A stretch of 64,000 bases of DNA, from the NCBI GenBank assembly GCA_031216445.1, contig CM062219.1, forward strand, positions 15,227,001 through 15,291,000, given 5' to 3'. Position numbers and translations under genes: made by a program. This DNA comes from Lateolabrax maculatus. Taxonomy: Eukaryota > Chordata > Actinopteri > Acropomatiformes > Lateolabracidae. A model generated the notes under the pieces. That model had not been told where the DNA came from and searched no databases. It saw nothing but the letters and a program-made list of their open reading frames with translations. Positions 46,020-59,199 of this stretch are shown piece after piece. Position 1 is the first letter of the stretch. Every line of letters starts with the position of its first letter.

Positions 46020-48450
46020 GACTTACATATGGTCAGAAGTATTAATCATCCAATATATTGTGGAATGTGATTGATATGACTCAGTAAGTTTACTGGAATC
46101 ATACAAGAACCTTTTATTTTAAACTAAAGCCACAAGGCAATATTAATGAATAACAGTAACTTGACCCTGGTGAAAACATCCACGAAAAAAACAACGATTT
46201 TTTTTCCCCTGAAGGTGGCACCGGATGATAGACCATAAGAATGATGCCATCAAAATAAAATGGGTTTCCCAGCTTTAGTGCACTGAAGTACAAAGATTGT
46301 GATGTCTTGTGTGCAAATTTGCCATTTTGGCATGTTTGCACAATATAATCTAATGAATATCTGACAACACATAGTACTGTAGACTGTACTCCAGTCAAAA
46401 TGAATAAACAAGTTTCTGAAGGACATCAACAATATATACATGTTATGCATCACATTTGGTGTGTTTTTTCAAAAGTGTTTTAGTCCTTTCGGTGATGGAT
46501 GTAGCTTGTGTCAGAGGTGATTTGTAATTTAGAGGAAAGACATTTTAGGGCGCCATTATCATTCACTCTAGTTGATTATGACTTGAGTGATTAATGTGGC
46601 AATCTATGGTGCAGACCTGACTCAATTCATTACATAGCCTTATTAATGAGAAAGAAAATTAAAATGTGTAATTAAAACACAGTGGAGACATTAAAAGTTT
46701 TAAGCTGTGTAATTTGTCTCCGGACAATAAAAACCCTGCAACATTTTTAGCTGATATCAGCACTATCCTGTAGGGAGTTTATAATTTCAAGGTTTTCTAA
46801 AGCATTAAACAACAAACAAACAAAATAAAATAAATTTAACTTCAAATGCTCCTATTGAACATTTTTAAAGCTGGGAAGCAAAATGGCACAAAGAGACCTG
46901 AGACCATTTAGTCTGGGTCAGCCTTTTTAGATTTCCCAGCTCCAAAGAGATGGAAATAAGTATTCACACTGGCCGCTTGTTTAAAAAATAACCATTCGAC
47001 TTAATTATTTTTACAAAGTGGTTTGCTGTTCTGGCATCAGGTTATTTAATTATTCAACAAATGTTGTGTTGGTGTAAAGCATTTTCCCAATTCATCAGGC
47101 CCTAAATCAGCTCTGGCTCTTTATTGAAATATGAATACTGAAATCTAAAACCACATTAAACTGATGCATTCAGTTAAAAGTGTTGGTTAGCATTTGTTAA
47201 TATCTTTGGCAGAGTAACAAATCAATGCTGATAGAAGACATCTGTAGCCATCCAATACAGACCAGTCACCAGATGTCAAAATTGTATGAAATAGCTCAAA
47301 GTCTTGTTGAAAATGGTCAAAAGGGATAGTCACTGATTTACTTTACCTTAAAAGATGAAAGCATAAGTTCCTTGATGTTGTTGAACTTAAAAATCTAAGA
47401 GTGTAGAAGACATTTTGTTAAAATGTTTGGAAAATGCAGGATTGTGTAAGGAATGACTGCAAAAAATTGTGTTATTATTCTGCAAAAGCACCAGGGTCAG
47501 AACTTGTGGTTCTATTGAACAGGTTTAACCATTAACCAAAGACACTGAATAAAAGATTTGAGTTACTCACAGAAAGAATTCAGACAAATTTCAGCGTCAT
47601 GTGTCAGAGTATCGATAAATGACCACGTACTTCTGTGCTGTACAAGCTGTACGGAAATGATTGAAGCTTAATACTAAGAATGAGTAAAGAAAGAAAGGCG
47701 TGCGCAAGGATGTTTGGAGATATATGGAAGTCAGGATTTTCTATGTGATCTAAGACTCATGTCCTCCCATTCATTTTACTTAATTATGTCACAACTGGGG
47801 CAACAGAGCTAAAATCTCACAGAGCCAATTTTACTCACAAATATAACAAAATATGAAATAAATAAGAACATTTTCAACAAATGACAAATGTTCGTACATC
47901 TCCAGAATTCTGGTAGCTCGAAGTGATCACTTAACTGTGTGTGGTGCAAAAAGGGATTTAATAATTTCAGTATAATATGTTGATAGTTCTGGAGCTTTTC
48001 ATTGAGTGTTACAAAGACAGAGTGCACAAATTAGCAGGTGACTCACCTTGAGTCAATTTTTCATTAGTATGACCCTGGACAGGAAGCTTATATTGTTATG
48101 CACCAGGGAAGTGTAAGCAAAGAAAATAGTTCATTTGATTCATTGTAATTTAGTAGCAGAATATATTTTGGCATTACCGAGATACTCTTGAGAGTCACAA
48201 AGTCTATCTCATCATTGATTTCCAGTAGAGGATGTAACGTAGCAATCGATGAAAATATTGCTTTTACAAGTGACAATAGTTAATGGGAGGCAGGAAAAGG
48301 CGTCAGTATGAACCTCGAGGATGTCTGAAATGTGTGAAAAGAAGAGATGAGTTTCCTTTGGTATGTATCCATAGATACAATACAATTCAATACAATGCCA
48401 CAAATTAACTGTGTCAAAGAGGTGAATTAGGCCTCTTTGAGGTGCCGCTT
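46020..48450. other. AT-rich unique sequence, no gene seen
   Basis: No gene or repeat family recognised. Confidence 0.5.
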
Positions 48451-48455
48451 CAGGT

Positions 48456-48944
48456 TAGCCTGGGAGCCAGACAAATCTGCGAGCTCATGTTTTATTCGCT
48501 CTGGCAGATACGTCTGGCCCCTCTCCCATTCAGAGAGATTTCCTTTGTACTGGTATCAGGCGAGCCAATCACAGCCGTTTATCTAGTATGAGGCGGGTTT
48601 AATACGAAGACTGACAGAGAGGAGCGTTGTTGAAGCATCTTTGTAATTATCCAAGATGGTGGCTGCCGATACAGAGTGTTCAACGGCCGGCTACAGCGGC
48701 AGTGTTAAATGGACTGGACGGTAAATTTTCTCTAAAAGAAGAACAAAAACTGCACTTAAACTTTATGTTGATAAGAAATATGTGTTTGCCGAACTTCTGT
48801 CAGGACGTACCGTACGACAGGACGGCGTTTCGTTGCTCTGATTGGTTGTCTCCGCCCGTTGATAAAACCCCTTGGAAATCAAAAATGAACTGAGAGGTTC
48901 CAGACTAATACGCATTTGCGAATTAGTCTGGCGATGCCAGGCTA
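48456..48944 (+). mobile_element. TAGCCTGG DNA transposon, copy 1 (internally deleted)
   Basis: The element starts TAGCCTGGGAGCCAGAC and ends with the reverse complement of TAGCCTGGCATCGCCAGAC, giving imperfect inverted termini 489 bp apart. Inverted repeats also lie just inside each end: CCAGACAAATCTGC (48467-48480) with GCAGATACGTCTGG (48504-48517), and a 32-bp hairpin at 48900-48931 (CCAGACTAAT arms). Between them a CpG-rich stretch with CCAATCAC looks promoter-like. Plus-strand frames after 48670 read VLNGLDGKFSLKEEQK and, one frame over, ALKLYVDKKYVFAELLSG, resembling the N-terminus of a RecQ-family helicase up to the start of its Walker A motif. There the frame jumps to unrelated sequence, indicating an internal deletion. 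One base is lost within the helicase frame. A GGT occurs at both outer sides, offset by one base, so a 3-bp duplication is only a possibility. Confidence 0.75.
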
Positions 48945-48949
48945 TGGTA

Positions 48950-51900
48950 ACGTTGTTCTTATTGCAGAACTATTGTGCTGGGTTGTAATAATTTATCTAG
49001 ATTTTCATGTCATTATGTCACCCCTGTGTGTTGCTGCCCAAGCCAGTCACATAATGCTTGTCACTTCATGGCCAAACCACAGTCTGAACTAAAAGTAATT
49101 TCTGGTTGAAAAATACAGCAAACTATTTTAAGTTTAAATATAAGTACCAGCTGTCCAGTGTGGCATTAAAACCCAACACAATCTTGTCAAGGTAAGAATA
49201 ATAAAAAGCCCAATCATAAATATACAGACAGCAAATCTGGTCCTTCAATCCAAAAGCCAACCCTAAATTTATAGAGCAAGGCAACTACCGAAGCATCCTG
49301 CCAATATTCATGGGAGTGGGCTGTTTTTATGCTCCCAAACAAGATAAAAGAGAGGTGATTTATCAACACTGATTACATCTCTCGTCAATGGAAGATCAAT
49401 GGTTGATTTGAGCTCTCTGTTTTATGAAGGCCAAACCACCAGTCACACAAGTGACTCCAGTCACATCCAATAAGAATTATTACAGAGGATTATATTGCAG
49501 TTCAACACAGGATCAGTGGTGATCTTTAACTTCCTCCCACATAAAGACAGATGACTGGTAGTAGCATAGAACTGATTTAGTACACTGGGTTTATTTCATG
49601 GGTTTTATGGAGAGTCATTTAAGGGCCACGCCTATCATCTGGATCTAATCAGTGCGGCTTGTGGTTTAATACAATCAGTTAGACCAAGTCCTCCACTTTT
49701 ACCACAACATTTCTCATGCTGGTTAAATTCAAGTATGGGAAAGGAGGAGAGCAGGCGATGAGAGGTGTGTGGCAGAATGAGAGAGTGTGTGTGATAAAAC
49801 GCTTTTGTGCATGTGTGCATGTGTGCATGCATGCGTGTAAGTAACCAAATGAGACAAAGTGTGTGTGTTCGAGGAAGAAGTGGCCATCATTCATAAGGAC
49901 AAGAGCGCTGTTAAAATCCTCTGAAATCCTTAAGTCCTCTTAACAGCTCCACAGACCTCGGTGAGTCACGTCAACGATGGAGTTCAAGAAAAAGTTCAAC
50001 TTGTCACACACGTCATTATTCAGAAGATTTATTACATTGGTCTGAACATGGATTTAGGGAGATAACATTTTTCACTAAATCAGTTAGTATAGTATAGTTT
50101 AAAAGTTTAATTGTCTCCAGGGTACTGTATATGAGAATATTTTTACATGAAAATGATTTTCAATATTAACTTTAGGTTTATATTAGGTTCTTCAAGAAAA
50201 TATGGTTTTGTGAAGAAAAGAAATCACAAATAATTATTAAATATTTGATATTGGTGATTTTGGTGTAATTTTCACAAAATAATTTGACAAATGAAAACAG
50301 AATGCAAGAAAAGCCTATAGTATTAAAACAAGGAAGAGATATACAGTCCTTCAGTAATTTAGTTTTAGAACAGAAACACATTATTTGGTTTATAGTATAT
50401 TATATTATTAATTCTTTATTGAGTGGGACTTTAATTTCCTCCTTACATATGTGCAGTTCTGACAGAAAAGAACTGAAAAGTAATAAAGATCTAAAAATGA
50501 AATAATAAAAAAGTAAGCGAGGGTAGCTGTTCATTTAATAAGAAAACATTTACAGTGCATTGTGCGGTAGCTGAAGACATTAGCTCAGGCTGTAAGAACA
50601 GCAGAAGCAAATACCAAATTATTAGTCAAGAATTGTAAGAGATGCTGTATCACTTATCGAAAAGAAGGAATTGTGATGTTAGTGATGGTTAATATGTAGG
50701 AACCTACAGCAGTACATCCCAGTATGGGTGTGGGAAAGACGAGGGAGACGAACTCCTGGGGAAAATGTGGGCGATGCAATAAAACCAGTAAAACGGCTAC
50801 ACATGTGTCCCTTCTGTTGGCCCTACATGATTTAGGATTATTTACACTATACTACTATTTTTTTCAGTGCACTTTTTTGTCCTCTGACCTGATCCCTGTT
50901 TGATCATTCATAATCTAATGTTATGAACAATATTCATTACAGGCATATTGACTATACATGTTATTCTACAGGAGATTATGTTAATGAATCCCCCCCCATT
51001 ACAATTTGTAATTATAAAGCAAATGGTGGTTATGTATTTGCTTTTATAGTAACATGTCTGCAAAAAAGCTCACTTTGTTTTTCATTATCTATATATTTTG
51101 GATAATGAAATACAAATTAGACAAATTAGAAAAATTGCTGTAAATAGATTTTTCAGTTTTGTTTTCGATTTGTATAGTATCCCAGTTTAATCTCATCTTG
51201 AACAACCTAAACTAGCTTATGAAGTTAATTAAATAAAAGTTTGATTTAGTGTAATTGACATTAGCAGTCTTCTGGAAATAGAGCAGAGTCATTTTGTGGT
51301 GTCAAGTCAAGGAATAATTCAGATGATTGCAAATAATCTCTTTCTGCACATATCCAAATTTTGTTTTAAAATGTTCCTATTTGTTCTTTTTGTTCCTATA
51401 TGTACTTTTTTTTATTTGTGGTACACACCACCCCTAAATGTTAAAGGAGTTATAGAAAATGATTTGTTGGCAGTAAACATGAAAGTAGAAAAGTGGGATG
51501 ATCCAGCTTATTTTATGAAAGGTTTACTTTCACCATCACATTACAACAGTAAACTTAAAAACAGATTTACTGTTTAGTATTAGTGTTATATTATGGCAAT
51601 GTTTTTTTTATAATTAAGATATATATTTTTTTCTTTGTTTTGGCATGGAGTATGGATCTAAATATTAGAGTGCCAATAAGCCTTATTGGCTATTACTTTG
51701 GACAGAACCCCCAGTGAAGTTGTAGTTCACAATCACCACTTTTCTGTCTTACTGAACAATATACATTTGAAGTTAATTATTTGCTAATTGGTTTGAGCTG
51801 CTTAAATTATCTTCTCAATCTCAAACTATACTAGTCTTAATGCGCCCAGTTTTAAAAATATGGACAGTGATTGCAAAATGTTAAGTGATACTTCTACTGC

Positions 51901-53480
51901 AAGTTGTTAATGACCATCAAATTGGGAAATTAAGTGGACATTCTTCTCAATGAAATGATTTCAGATATCCTAACTGCCTATATAGTTCCCCTTACTTCTG
52001 CAGTAAATTTTATATATTTTGTGACAAAATAGTCAAACTTAATAATGCAATGCTGGAATATGAAGATTTTGCATGTGGTGGATATCTTTAAGTTCTGTTT
52101 TGTTCAAGGATATACAAATGTGACTGACTAGTTTGCAACTAGCAGAAGACAGATACACATAGTGCAATGTTAACACTTTCAGTGCTATGTTTTGTTTATT
52201 ACAGTTCAAACAAATGCATAGTTTGATGGAATCTTTCACTTAGCTTGTAAATTGGCTGAAGCTTGTTTGAATATTTGTATTTATGATAAAACTGTGCCAT
52301 TGGGCCCTGTTAAAATCAGAGTCAGAGAGCAAGATTTAGTCTCAATATTCCTTACATTTTTTTAAAGATTATTTTACAATGCTGAAAAGTGGATTTGTTT
52401 TGATTGTATAATTGTATTTGTTTCCACAAACACTTAAGATGCTCTGATCAGTGAACACTTGGTTTACTTAAATTGCTAACACTGCAAGAATATTTTAAGT
52501 AAACATAACAAGTAGATGTAAAGTAAACATAACTTAGATTAAGATCAATAGCTATATTTACCAACCTTTTTCAAGGCAGTCGGTTTCATAGATGTTTTTT
52601 AAGTAAGATCAGCTTGTCAGATTTTACAGAAGCATTGAGTAACTTTTTCAGCAGGTATTAATTAAGATGTATCTTGTTTTCTTTTAAATGCTATGTTCAT
52701 CTTAATACAACAGGCAATGAAGAATCTCAGTCAGATAATTGAATAGAGTCTGAGTTCCTTTCAACCTACTTTTGCCAAAACAAGAGAAACACAAACCCTT
52801 TCTCTGCAATTACACATTTTTCTTCACTTCACTAAGTCCAGAACAGGTAGGGTCCAGCTGGCCTTCAGTATTGATGCAGACCTACCAGTAAGCATTCATC
52901 CAGAGAATAACACAATTAACCAGTTTGCAGAATTCCATTCAATAAAGGGAGGATGAATAGCTAGGAAAAGACGGCCTGACTGGCAAGTCAACAAGCCAAG
53001 GACAGCTGAGCGTTTCATAGTCAGCAGCCACAGCATATCCAATACCCACTTTTGTTTCATAAAGCAATGATGTAGTGCACAGTGGACAAGGAGCTAAGTA
53101 ATGTCACTCAAAACTTTCCAGCTCTGCATAGCTTTTGTGATAAAAATGACAAGATTAAACATCTCAGAAACATTGCAGTTGCTCTCTTCATTAGGATGGA
53201 TGATAATATTCTTGCTCTACTCTTTATTCAGTGCCACCTTATTTACAATCACTATCTGCTTAATAGCGAGTAGACTGCCATACAACCATACACAAACCAA
53301 ACTTTCCCAGAAACCTTTTTAGGAATCCAACCTGCTTTTTGACCAGAGGAACCAGGTTAGAAGCAGAGTGTCTTAAGGAGAAAGATAAATCGAAAGCTAG
53401 CTTTTATTTCTAATTGTTTGCATGTAGTTATGTACTTAATCAAGAATAACCACAGCACATTAGTGTTGCCTTGGAGCCAG
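48950..53480. other. AT-rich, repeat-poor block without gene
   Basis: Apart from an octamer repeat at 49801-49836, I see no transposon, microsatellite or gene in some 4.5 kb. The composition is strongly AT-rich, especially 50050-52750, with numerous AATTA/TAATT motifs. Either neutral gene-desert DNA or a conserved regulatory block would fit. Confidence 0.45.
49801..49836. repeat. (GTGCATGT)n octamer repeat
   Basis: About four imperfect copies of TGTGCATG ending in GCATGCATGCG. Confidence 0.75.
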
Positions 53481-53481
53481 G

Positions 53482-53497
53482 TTTTTTTTTTTTTTTT
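53482..53497. repeat. Poly-T run of 16
   Basis: Sixteen T residues. It could be the poly(A) tail of an antisense retroposon, but no recognisable body lies to its right. Confidence 0.7.
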
Positions 53498-54198
53498 CAC
53501 CTCCTCATGTCTCCTTTGCAAAGCCTGGTCAAACAACAGAGGAGAGCAACAGTTAAGTACAAATAATTACACAGCATCTCTGTGTTGGTTTGTGCCAAAA
53601 ATAACAAAGTTTTAATTTTTTTAAATCTGATATTTGTGTACTTCCATAATCACGTCTCTTCAGACGCAGTGCAGGCAAATATCAATGTGCGAAAGGGTTC
53701 CTGTGTCTGGGGTTCCTTACTTCCCGGGGTTATTTGATTGAAAAGTGACTTAAATCAGCTAAAAAGAAGAGAGAAAATTCTAAAAGCCTCAAATCGTGTT
53801 TGAGAAATCAGTCAGCTGTTCAGCCACACCTGGCTCCTAGCACTTCATGCCTCCCTGCTGTTACCGCACTTCCTCGCTGTCTAAGAGTTACTGATCAACC
53901 GGAGTGCACAGCAACACCTGAGGCCCTCTCTGCTGCACACAGTTTCTGCTACAGTTGCAGCCGTGGTGGTGCCACAAATGATTTAATTTCTTTTTCCCCC
54001 TGTGTGTCGTTCTTTTTTTCATTTGACCTTCATGTGCTCACTGTGGTCCACCTTGCCTATATATTATATTGTTATTGATTCTCAAGGCCCTGTATTCAAC
54101 AGGGAGACCTCTTATTCTCCTGGAGACAGTTCACTCTCCCACAGAGAGATTCAGCCCAAGGATTCCTATTGACATCAAGATGCACCTCTGTCTCCTAG

Positions 54199-54252
54199 GA
54201 ATTACATTCACATGGAACTATTCTTATGGCAAATATCCTTCTTGGATGTCAG
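54199..54252 (+). other. Candidate 54-bp cassette exon
   Basis: An acceptor-like CACCTCTGTCTCCTAG ends at 54198, and a donor-like CAG|GTAAGC starts after 54252. The 54 bases between are a multiple of three and open in all three forward frames; one reads ITFTWNYSYGKYPSWMS. I cannot match it to a protein. A chance pairing of splice-like motifs is possible. Confidence 0.25.
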
Positions 54253-54582
54253 GTAAGCCACTATAGTGCTGATGAACCAATTTTGATCCAGCGAGTAATG
54301 TTTTTTGTTGTTGTTTTTTTATCTTACAATGCAAAAAAAAAAAGAGAAGAAAAACAGCTTCAAAACTGGTACAAACGGGTAAATAGCTCCTCATCTCACT
54401 CAGTTGTGTGAATGACAGACCTGTCACCTAACCCTCACTCTCCCGCAGACACCTGAACCTTCACATTTCTGTCTCCCCCGTCGTTCACCTTTTCCATCCT
54501 CCGTCCTCTACACCTCCACTCTAGCTGCCTGAAATGTTGTTCAGCCTTCAGGGCTGCAGGCAGCTGAGAGAAGATGCTTTGA

Positions 54583-55098
54583 CAGATAACCTCTTCCACT
54601 TTCAATCTGCCCCCTGTCCTTCTCTGCATCCGTCTCTGCCGCTTAAGACATCACGGTTGGCGCCACGGAGAAAGTTACCTCTGCAATCAACATTTCACCG
54701 CTCCCATCCTCTATAAATCCAATCCCCCGCCTCTAAACCAGCCCATTCCTCCCACCTCACTTTTTGCCAAACAGTTTGGCACCTACTTTGAGAAACAGCC
54801 TGACAACATCCAAAGCTTTTCCCCTAGCCACCCTTTCACTTTCAATTTACTCTGTGTCTTCTCTTCTAATCCCACTTGCACTGACTTATTGTCTGTCTCT
54901 CGGCTCGTCCCAGACGCAGTCTACTCACAGCCTTCCCTTTTGGAATTCCTCAACCCATCTCATCCTTCCTCATACGCACCATTGCTCCTCACCCTTGATG
55001 ACCTGGAGATGTGTTGGTATGCGCTCCACTTGTTTACACCTGCCATGTCACAGTTATGCGCTGTTCACACACTGGAGGAGGCAGAATTTAATGACTAG
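54583..55098 (+). other. 171-codon open frame, identity unknown
   Basis: This frame is open from just after a TGA at 54580-54582 to the TAG at 55096-55098, unusually long for this window. It has no ATG near its start, so it would have to be an exon or element relic. The middle reads SLFAKQFGTYFEKQPDNIQS; its spaced F, YF, K and I residues recall the spacer between endonuclease and RT in some fish LINEs (F..FF..KI..I). The end reads LTLDDLEMCWYALHLF and LCAVHTLEEAEFND. Pyrimidine-rich composition (54480-54900) lowers stop-codon frequency and could alone explain the length. I assign no function. Confidence 0.3.
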
Positions 55099-55099
55099 G

Positions 55100-58000
55100 T
55101 GTTCGAGGAATTACCCCTGCCATAGAGGTTAAGATTAGCTTTGAGGTGTGGTAAAGATTTAGTAACTGGGACAGCAAGAAAAGCACAGAACAGAGGCTTG
55201 GTTGAATACATTGGTCACATTTTGACTACTATCTTTCATCCCCTGCTGGAGATTTTTTATTTAAATGTTGCTTTTTATTTGCCTTATACTTCCCCCCACT
55301 GTAGAAACCATTCTGATCAACCGTGCTGTATTTTCTCTACCATTTACATAGTCTACCCTGTACTGTTTGCATGGCAGCAACTAACTCTTAGCTGTGAGAT
55401 TTTGTATTAGTTAACTTTCAGCATCTGACAAAGCAGCTACAGTCATAATAAAAAGCATGGTGAGATCAGGTGAAGGCCAAGCATGCTGCAGTTACACTGT
55501 AGCACTTTAGCAACTCAACTTTGAGCTAGTAATGGTACAGTCACAATGGAGGACTGTGGGGGACAAAGTGCAAAAAGTAGTAGTTGGCTTGATGTTTCAT
55601 GTAGGCAAAGTGCAGACCAGAAACTAAAGTCTAGGGAGGTCATTTTGCTGATAAAGATGAACCTGAAACTGTGCTGTGCTATGCTTTTACTTCTACTTAG
55701 AGAACAACAAGGAAGCAGCGCATGGGAGGGAAACGTTTCCAATGACGGAAAAAATACTGGCTCATTATTCAACCAAGCAACCTAAGCAGTTAAGTCTTCC
55801 ACTAATCAACTGCTAGGTCTCAGCTGAGAAAGGCGTCCACACAGCGTTCACAGGTTTGAGACAGGGTTTATACCGTCAATCACTATACAGCATTTATTTG
55901 TTATATTAAGTGTTATTAGACCAGATATTTTCCACAAGACTCTTGCCAAGTTTATTGAGAACCTAGCTACATAATTTCAGTGGCATTGTTATCGTTAGTA
56001 TTTCCCACAAATAAGTCCACATTGCCGGTAATGTGTCTCTTCATCATCATAGGTTGTGTTGAGGCCTAGCACAAAGATGTTGAGCTGTCCGTTTTATCTT
56101 TGAATAAAAAGAAATCCTCAATAGGTTGCAGAAAAAAACAAATATATGTCCACCATCATCAGTACAACTTTTATTTTAGGTAAAAAAGTAGTCTCTTGCT
56201 TTTCCTTCACACTCCATCTACGTTGTCTCACTTAACCTTCTGTCAGAAGTGCTGCAGCAAGCTTGATAAGTTGTTGTGTTCACTCCATTTACAAAACCAC
56301 AGATTGTTTGGGTGTCTAGAGTCTGACAGGTAAATTTCTCTGACAAATGTCTGTCCTTCTGTACAGCTCACACTAATAAATAAATATATGTTTTGTGTGT
56401 GTCTCTTTTCCAGACTGGTCTATTTAAAAGATTACCAAGAAAGCAAATTCTACTAAACTCTTTGATTAACACCAATATTAGTGTAATAAATGTGCAGTGA
56501 CAATATGTTATACGATAAGTCTAAAAATTAGACTCATTACAGTATTATTCATAACAATGCCCTTCAGTGCATCTAAATCGCAAAAACAATCTGATATGAT
56601 TACTGAAGTACTTGCAAAGTAACAGTAATAAATGCTGCCATCATGCCAGAAATCTGCAAAACATTCAGATTCTAAAGAAGCACACTTGACCTAAAATATG
56701 AAGACATGGATACATGGCCATCAATATCTATAACTGAACATAAAGTTATTCTTTTTTTAAAGAGTTTGCTATCCATGTCATTTCTCTTAGTACTTGTGGC
56801 TCAATTGTTTCTTCATTCTGATGTTTGAAAAGTTTCTCCTTCAGTTCATTAAATCCTTGCAGCCATCTGAAGGCAGAAGGACATATGTTGATAAATCTGC
56901 TGCCTCTGATTTGAAAAGAGCCGCATCATGGCCAACCAACATGTTTACTTTCTTAAAATCAAATGCAAATGACACCAGGCGGCTACAGAGCAACCACACA
57001 CACCTCTACACACATTAGACTTGTTTAGTTATAACTCGGTATTCTGTTGTGCAGGAGATGTCGGACGTTATAATGGCTCATCAATCCTAATCCTGTGCAT
57101 CGTTGCTTCCCTTCCAAATTTCTCTTTTAGCAAAAGTGTCATTTCATATTAAACTTTTGGTGTGCATGATTGCAAACGCTGCTGTGTCACATGTTACGAC
57201 ATTATGTGGATATCTTAGGATTGATGCGGTCATATAAACAGCTTCATTAAAAAAATGTCTTATGATTAATTTCTATCATTGTAGAGAGTAAATCAAAACC
57301 CACAGCATTGGCCTCTGGCTGCAGATTTGTGGTGCTGTGTGTTCTTGTCGTGCTGCTCTGTGCCACCCTGACAACAATACGGTTTTCCTGAAGACTTACT
57401 GCTTTCATTTGTTGTTGTGCTTCCAGGATTAAAATAGGGCCCAAGTCCCCATAATAAGTACAGCACAGTAATTCATTTAGTAAACAGTCCACAAGAGTCA
57501 AGGTAAAAAGTAAAAAATATAACATTATTATTCCAACAGTAACTCGTCAGTTACATAGATTGTTGCATTCGCAGCACATTAACCCCAGACAGCTGGCACA
57601 GTGGTTAGCTTGTTTAACACTGATCATAGAAAACTAAATTCTATTAAATCACAAATCAACATTGCTAAAAAACCATGTAATTAAAAGAGTTCCTGCAGAT
57701 AATTCTCCAATAACGGCATCTGAGGACCAGATTAAAGATGTCCGTAATTTTTTGCTTAGTCACAGATCTGACAAAAGGCTGGAATTTAAAATGTCAGTTA
57801 AAAATCAACTTCAATGAAACTGGGTCAGTCGGTGTTGCTACTAGCAACAGAAACCAACTGCGGATTAGCAACAGATGCAGCTCATACCTTATTGTAACCA
57901 ACTGCATGGTCTTATCAGTCATCACAGGACTATTCAAAATCATGTTTAGTGGGAATTGTATGTCAGATACATGATTGAGTGCAATTAGTTCCTTTCAAGG

Positions 58001-59180
58001 GCAGAAGCATGTGTCTCTACTTAGGCAAACTCACCACTTGGCCTCTAGTGGTTCCAATCAGACAAATGTTGGTCATTTTCTCTGAGACTGTTTCATCCTA
58101 CTGGTGTTTCTGTAAAAACCCTTTTCTTATAATTTTCCCAGCTCAATAAATGTGTCTGTTAGTGTTTTATTTAGTATTATTTGTGGCTTCATGCTCTGTA
58201 CATAACCATTGTGAAACCAGGTAAAGCTTAGAGCAACACTGTAAATACTCTTTGAAAGCTGAGTGAGGTTAAACCAAAAGAAAGTTCAGATTGGTGTCAC
58301 GGTAACTTCACGGTTTGCAAATATGTTGTTTTCAAGAAAAACTTGTTGTAGTTAGGGTTAAAGAAGACTCATTATGTCAGCCTAAGACTTGTTACCCTTG
58401 TATCCTTTGAAGTCAAATTTGTTTTAATCAGACACCCACTAGGGCTCTGCATAAGTACATCACTGGCTCTTGAAAAGGCATGTTTGCCCTTACCTTATTT
58501 CAAAACAATTAATGCAACGTAATTTCATGGGATGGCGTATAAATAACACGCCACTTTTAAGGACATTTTATGTATCATGTCTCGAAATTTTTATGTTTTT
58601 TTAAGTGTCATTTCTTGCCATTTGGTCCCCACAGGCTTCCATTAGTTTCACATTCCCTAGCAAGGCCACACCATCAACAGGTTTGTCCAATGATTTATTA
58701 AAGAGAATATAATTGGTGTTTGAGTTTGGAAAAGGAGCTAATGTTGCTAAGGAAAGCTTTGATGGTATTAGTTTTTGACAGCCATTGCACGGTGTACGTA
58801 ATTAAACAGGTCCTAGTAACGAGATTTGACAATGGGAAGGTTAAGTTGGTCTGGTCGTTAAAGTAGCAGAGGGGTTGAGGGTGAATTTAGATGATGGAGC
58901 TCTGGGAATCGAAAATCAGGGGTATTTACAGGTTTAATATCCACTAATGTCCATTTTCCACTGAGAATAAAAGGAATGTCCACCACTTTTTTTATTTTGA
59001 AAGAAACTTGGCAGTTGTCAGTAGAGAATGAAAAATAAAAAAGTGCAATAAAAAGATGATTTTTCAGACGTGCCATAAAATAGTTTCCAAGCAACCCAAA
59101 ATACCTGTTGTGCTTACTAGCTCCTTTTCAGTGTAGTCTTTTCTTGAGTTCTCTATATTGGGACATTTCACCAGTGGCCC
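55100..59180. other. Mostly unique sequence, no gene seen
   Basis: No gene or repeat family is recognised. The frame at 55546-55785 contains a signal-peptide-like MNLKLCCAMLLLLLREQQ but lacks other support. Confidence 0.5.
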
Positions 59181-59183
59181 ATT

Positions 59184-59199
59184 AAAAAAAAAAAAAAAA
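59184..59199. repeat. Poly-A run of 16
   Basis: Sixteen A residues followed by TAGC. No retroposon body is recognised on its left. Confidence 0.75.

Noticed and set aside
55546..55785. Frame containing a signal-peptide-like MNLKLCCAMLLLLL
   Set aside because: Short, no conserved domain after the hydrophobic run, and no convincing donor site. A first coding exon cannot be excluded but is unsupported.
57575..57605. GGCACAGTGGTTAGC, similar to a common fish repeat terminus
   Set aside because: The match is confined to about 15 bases with no continuation on either side.
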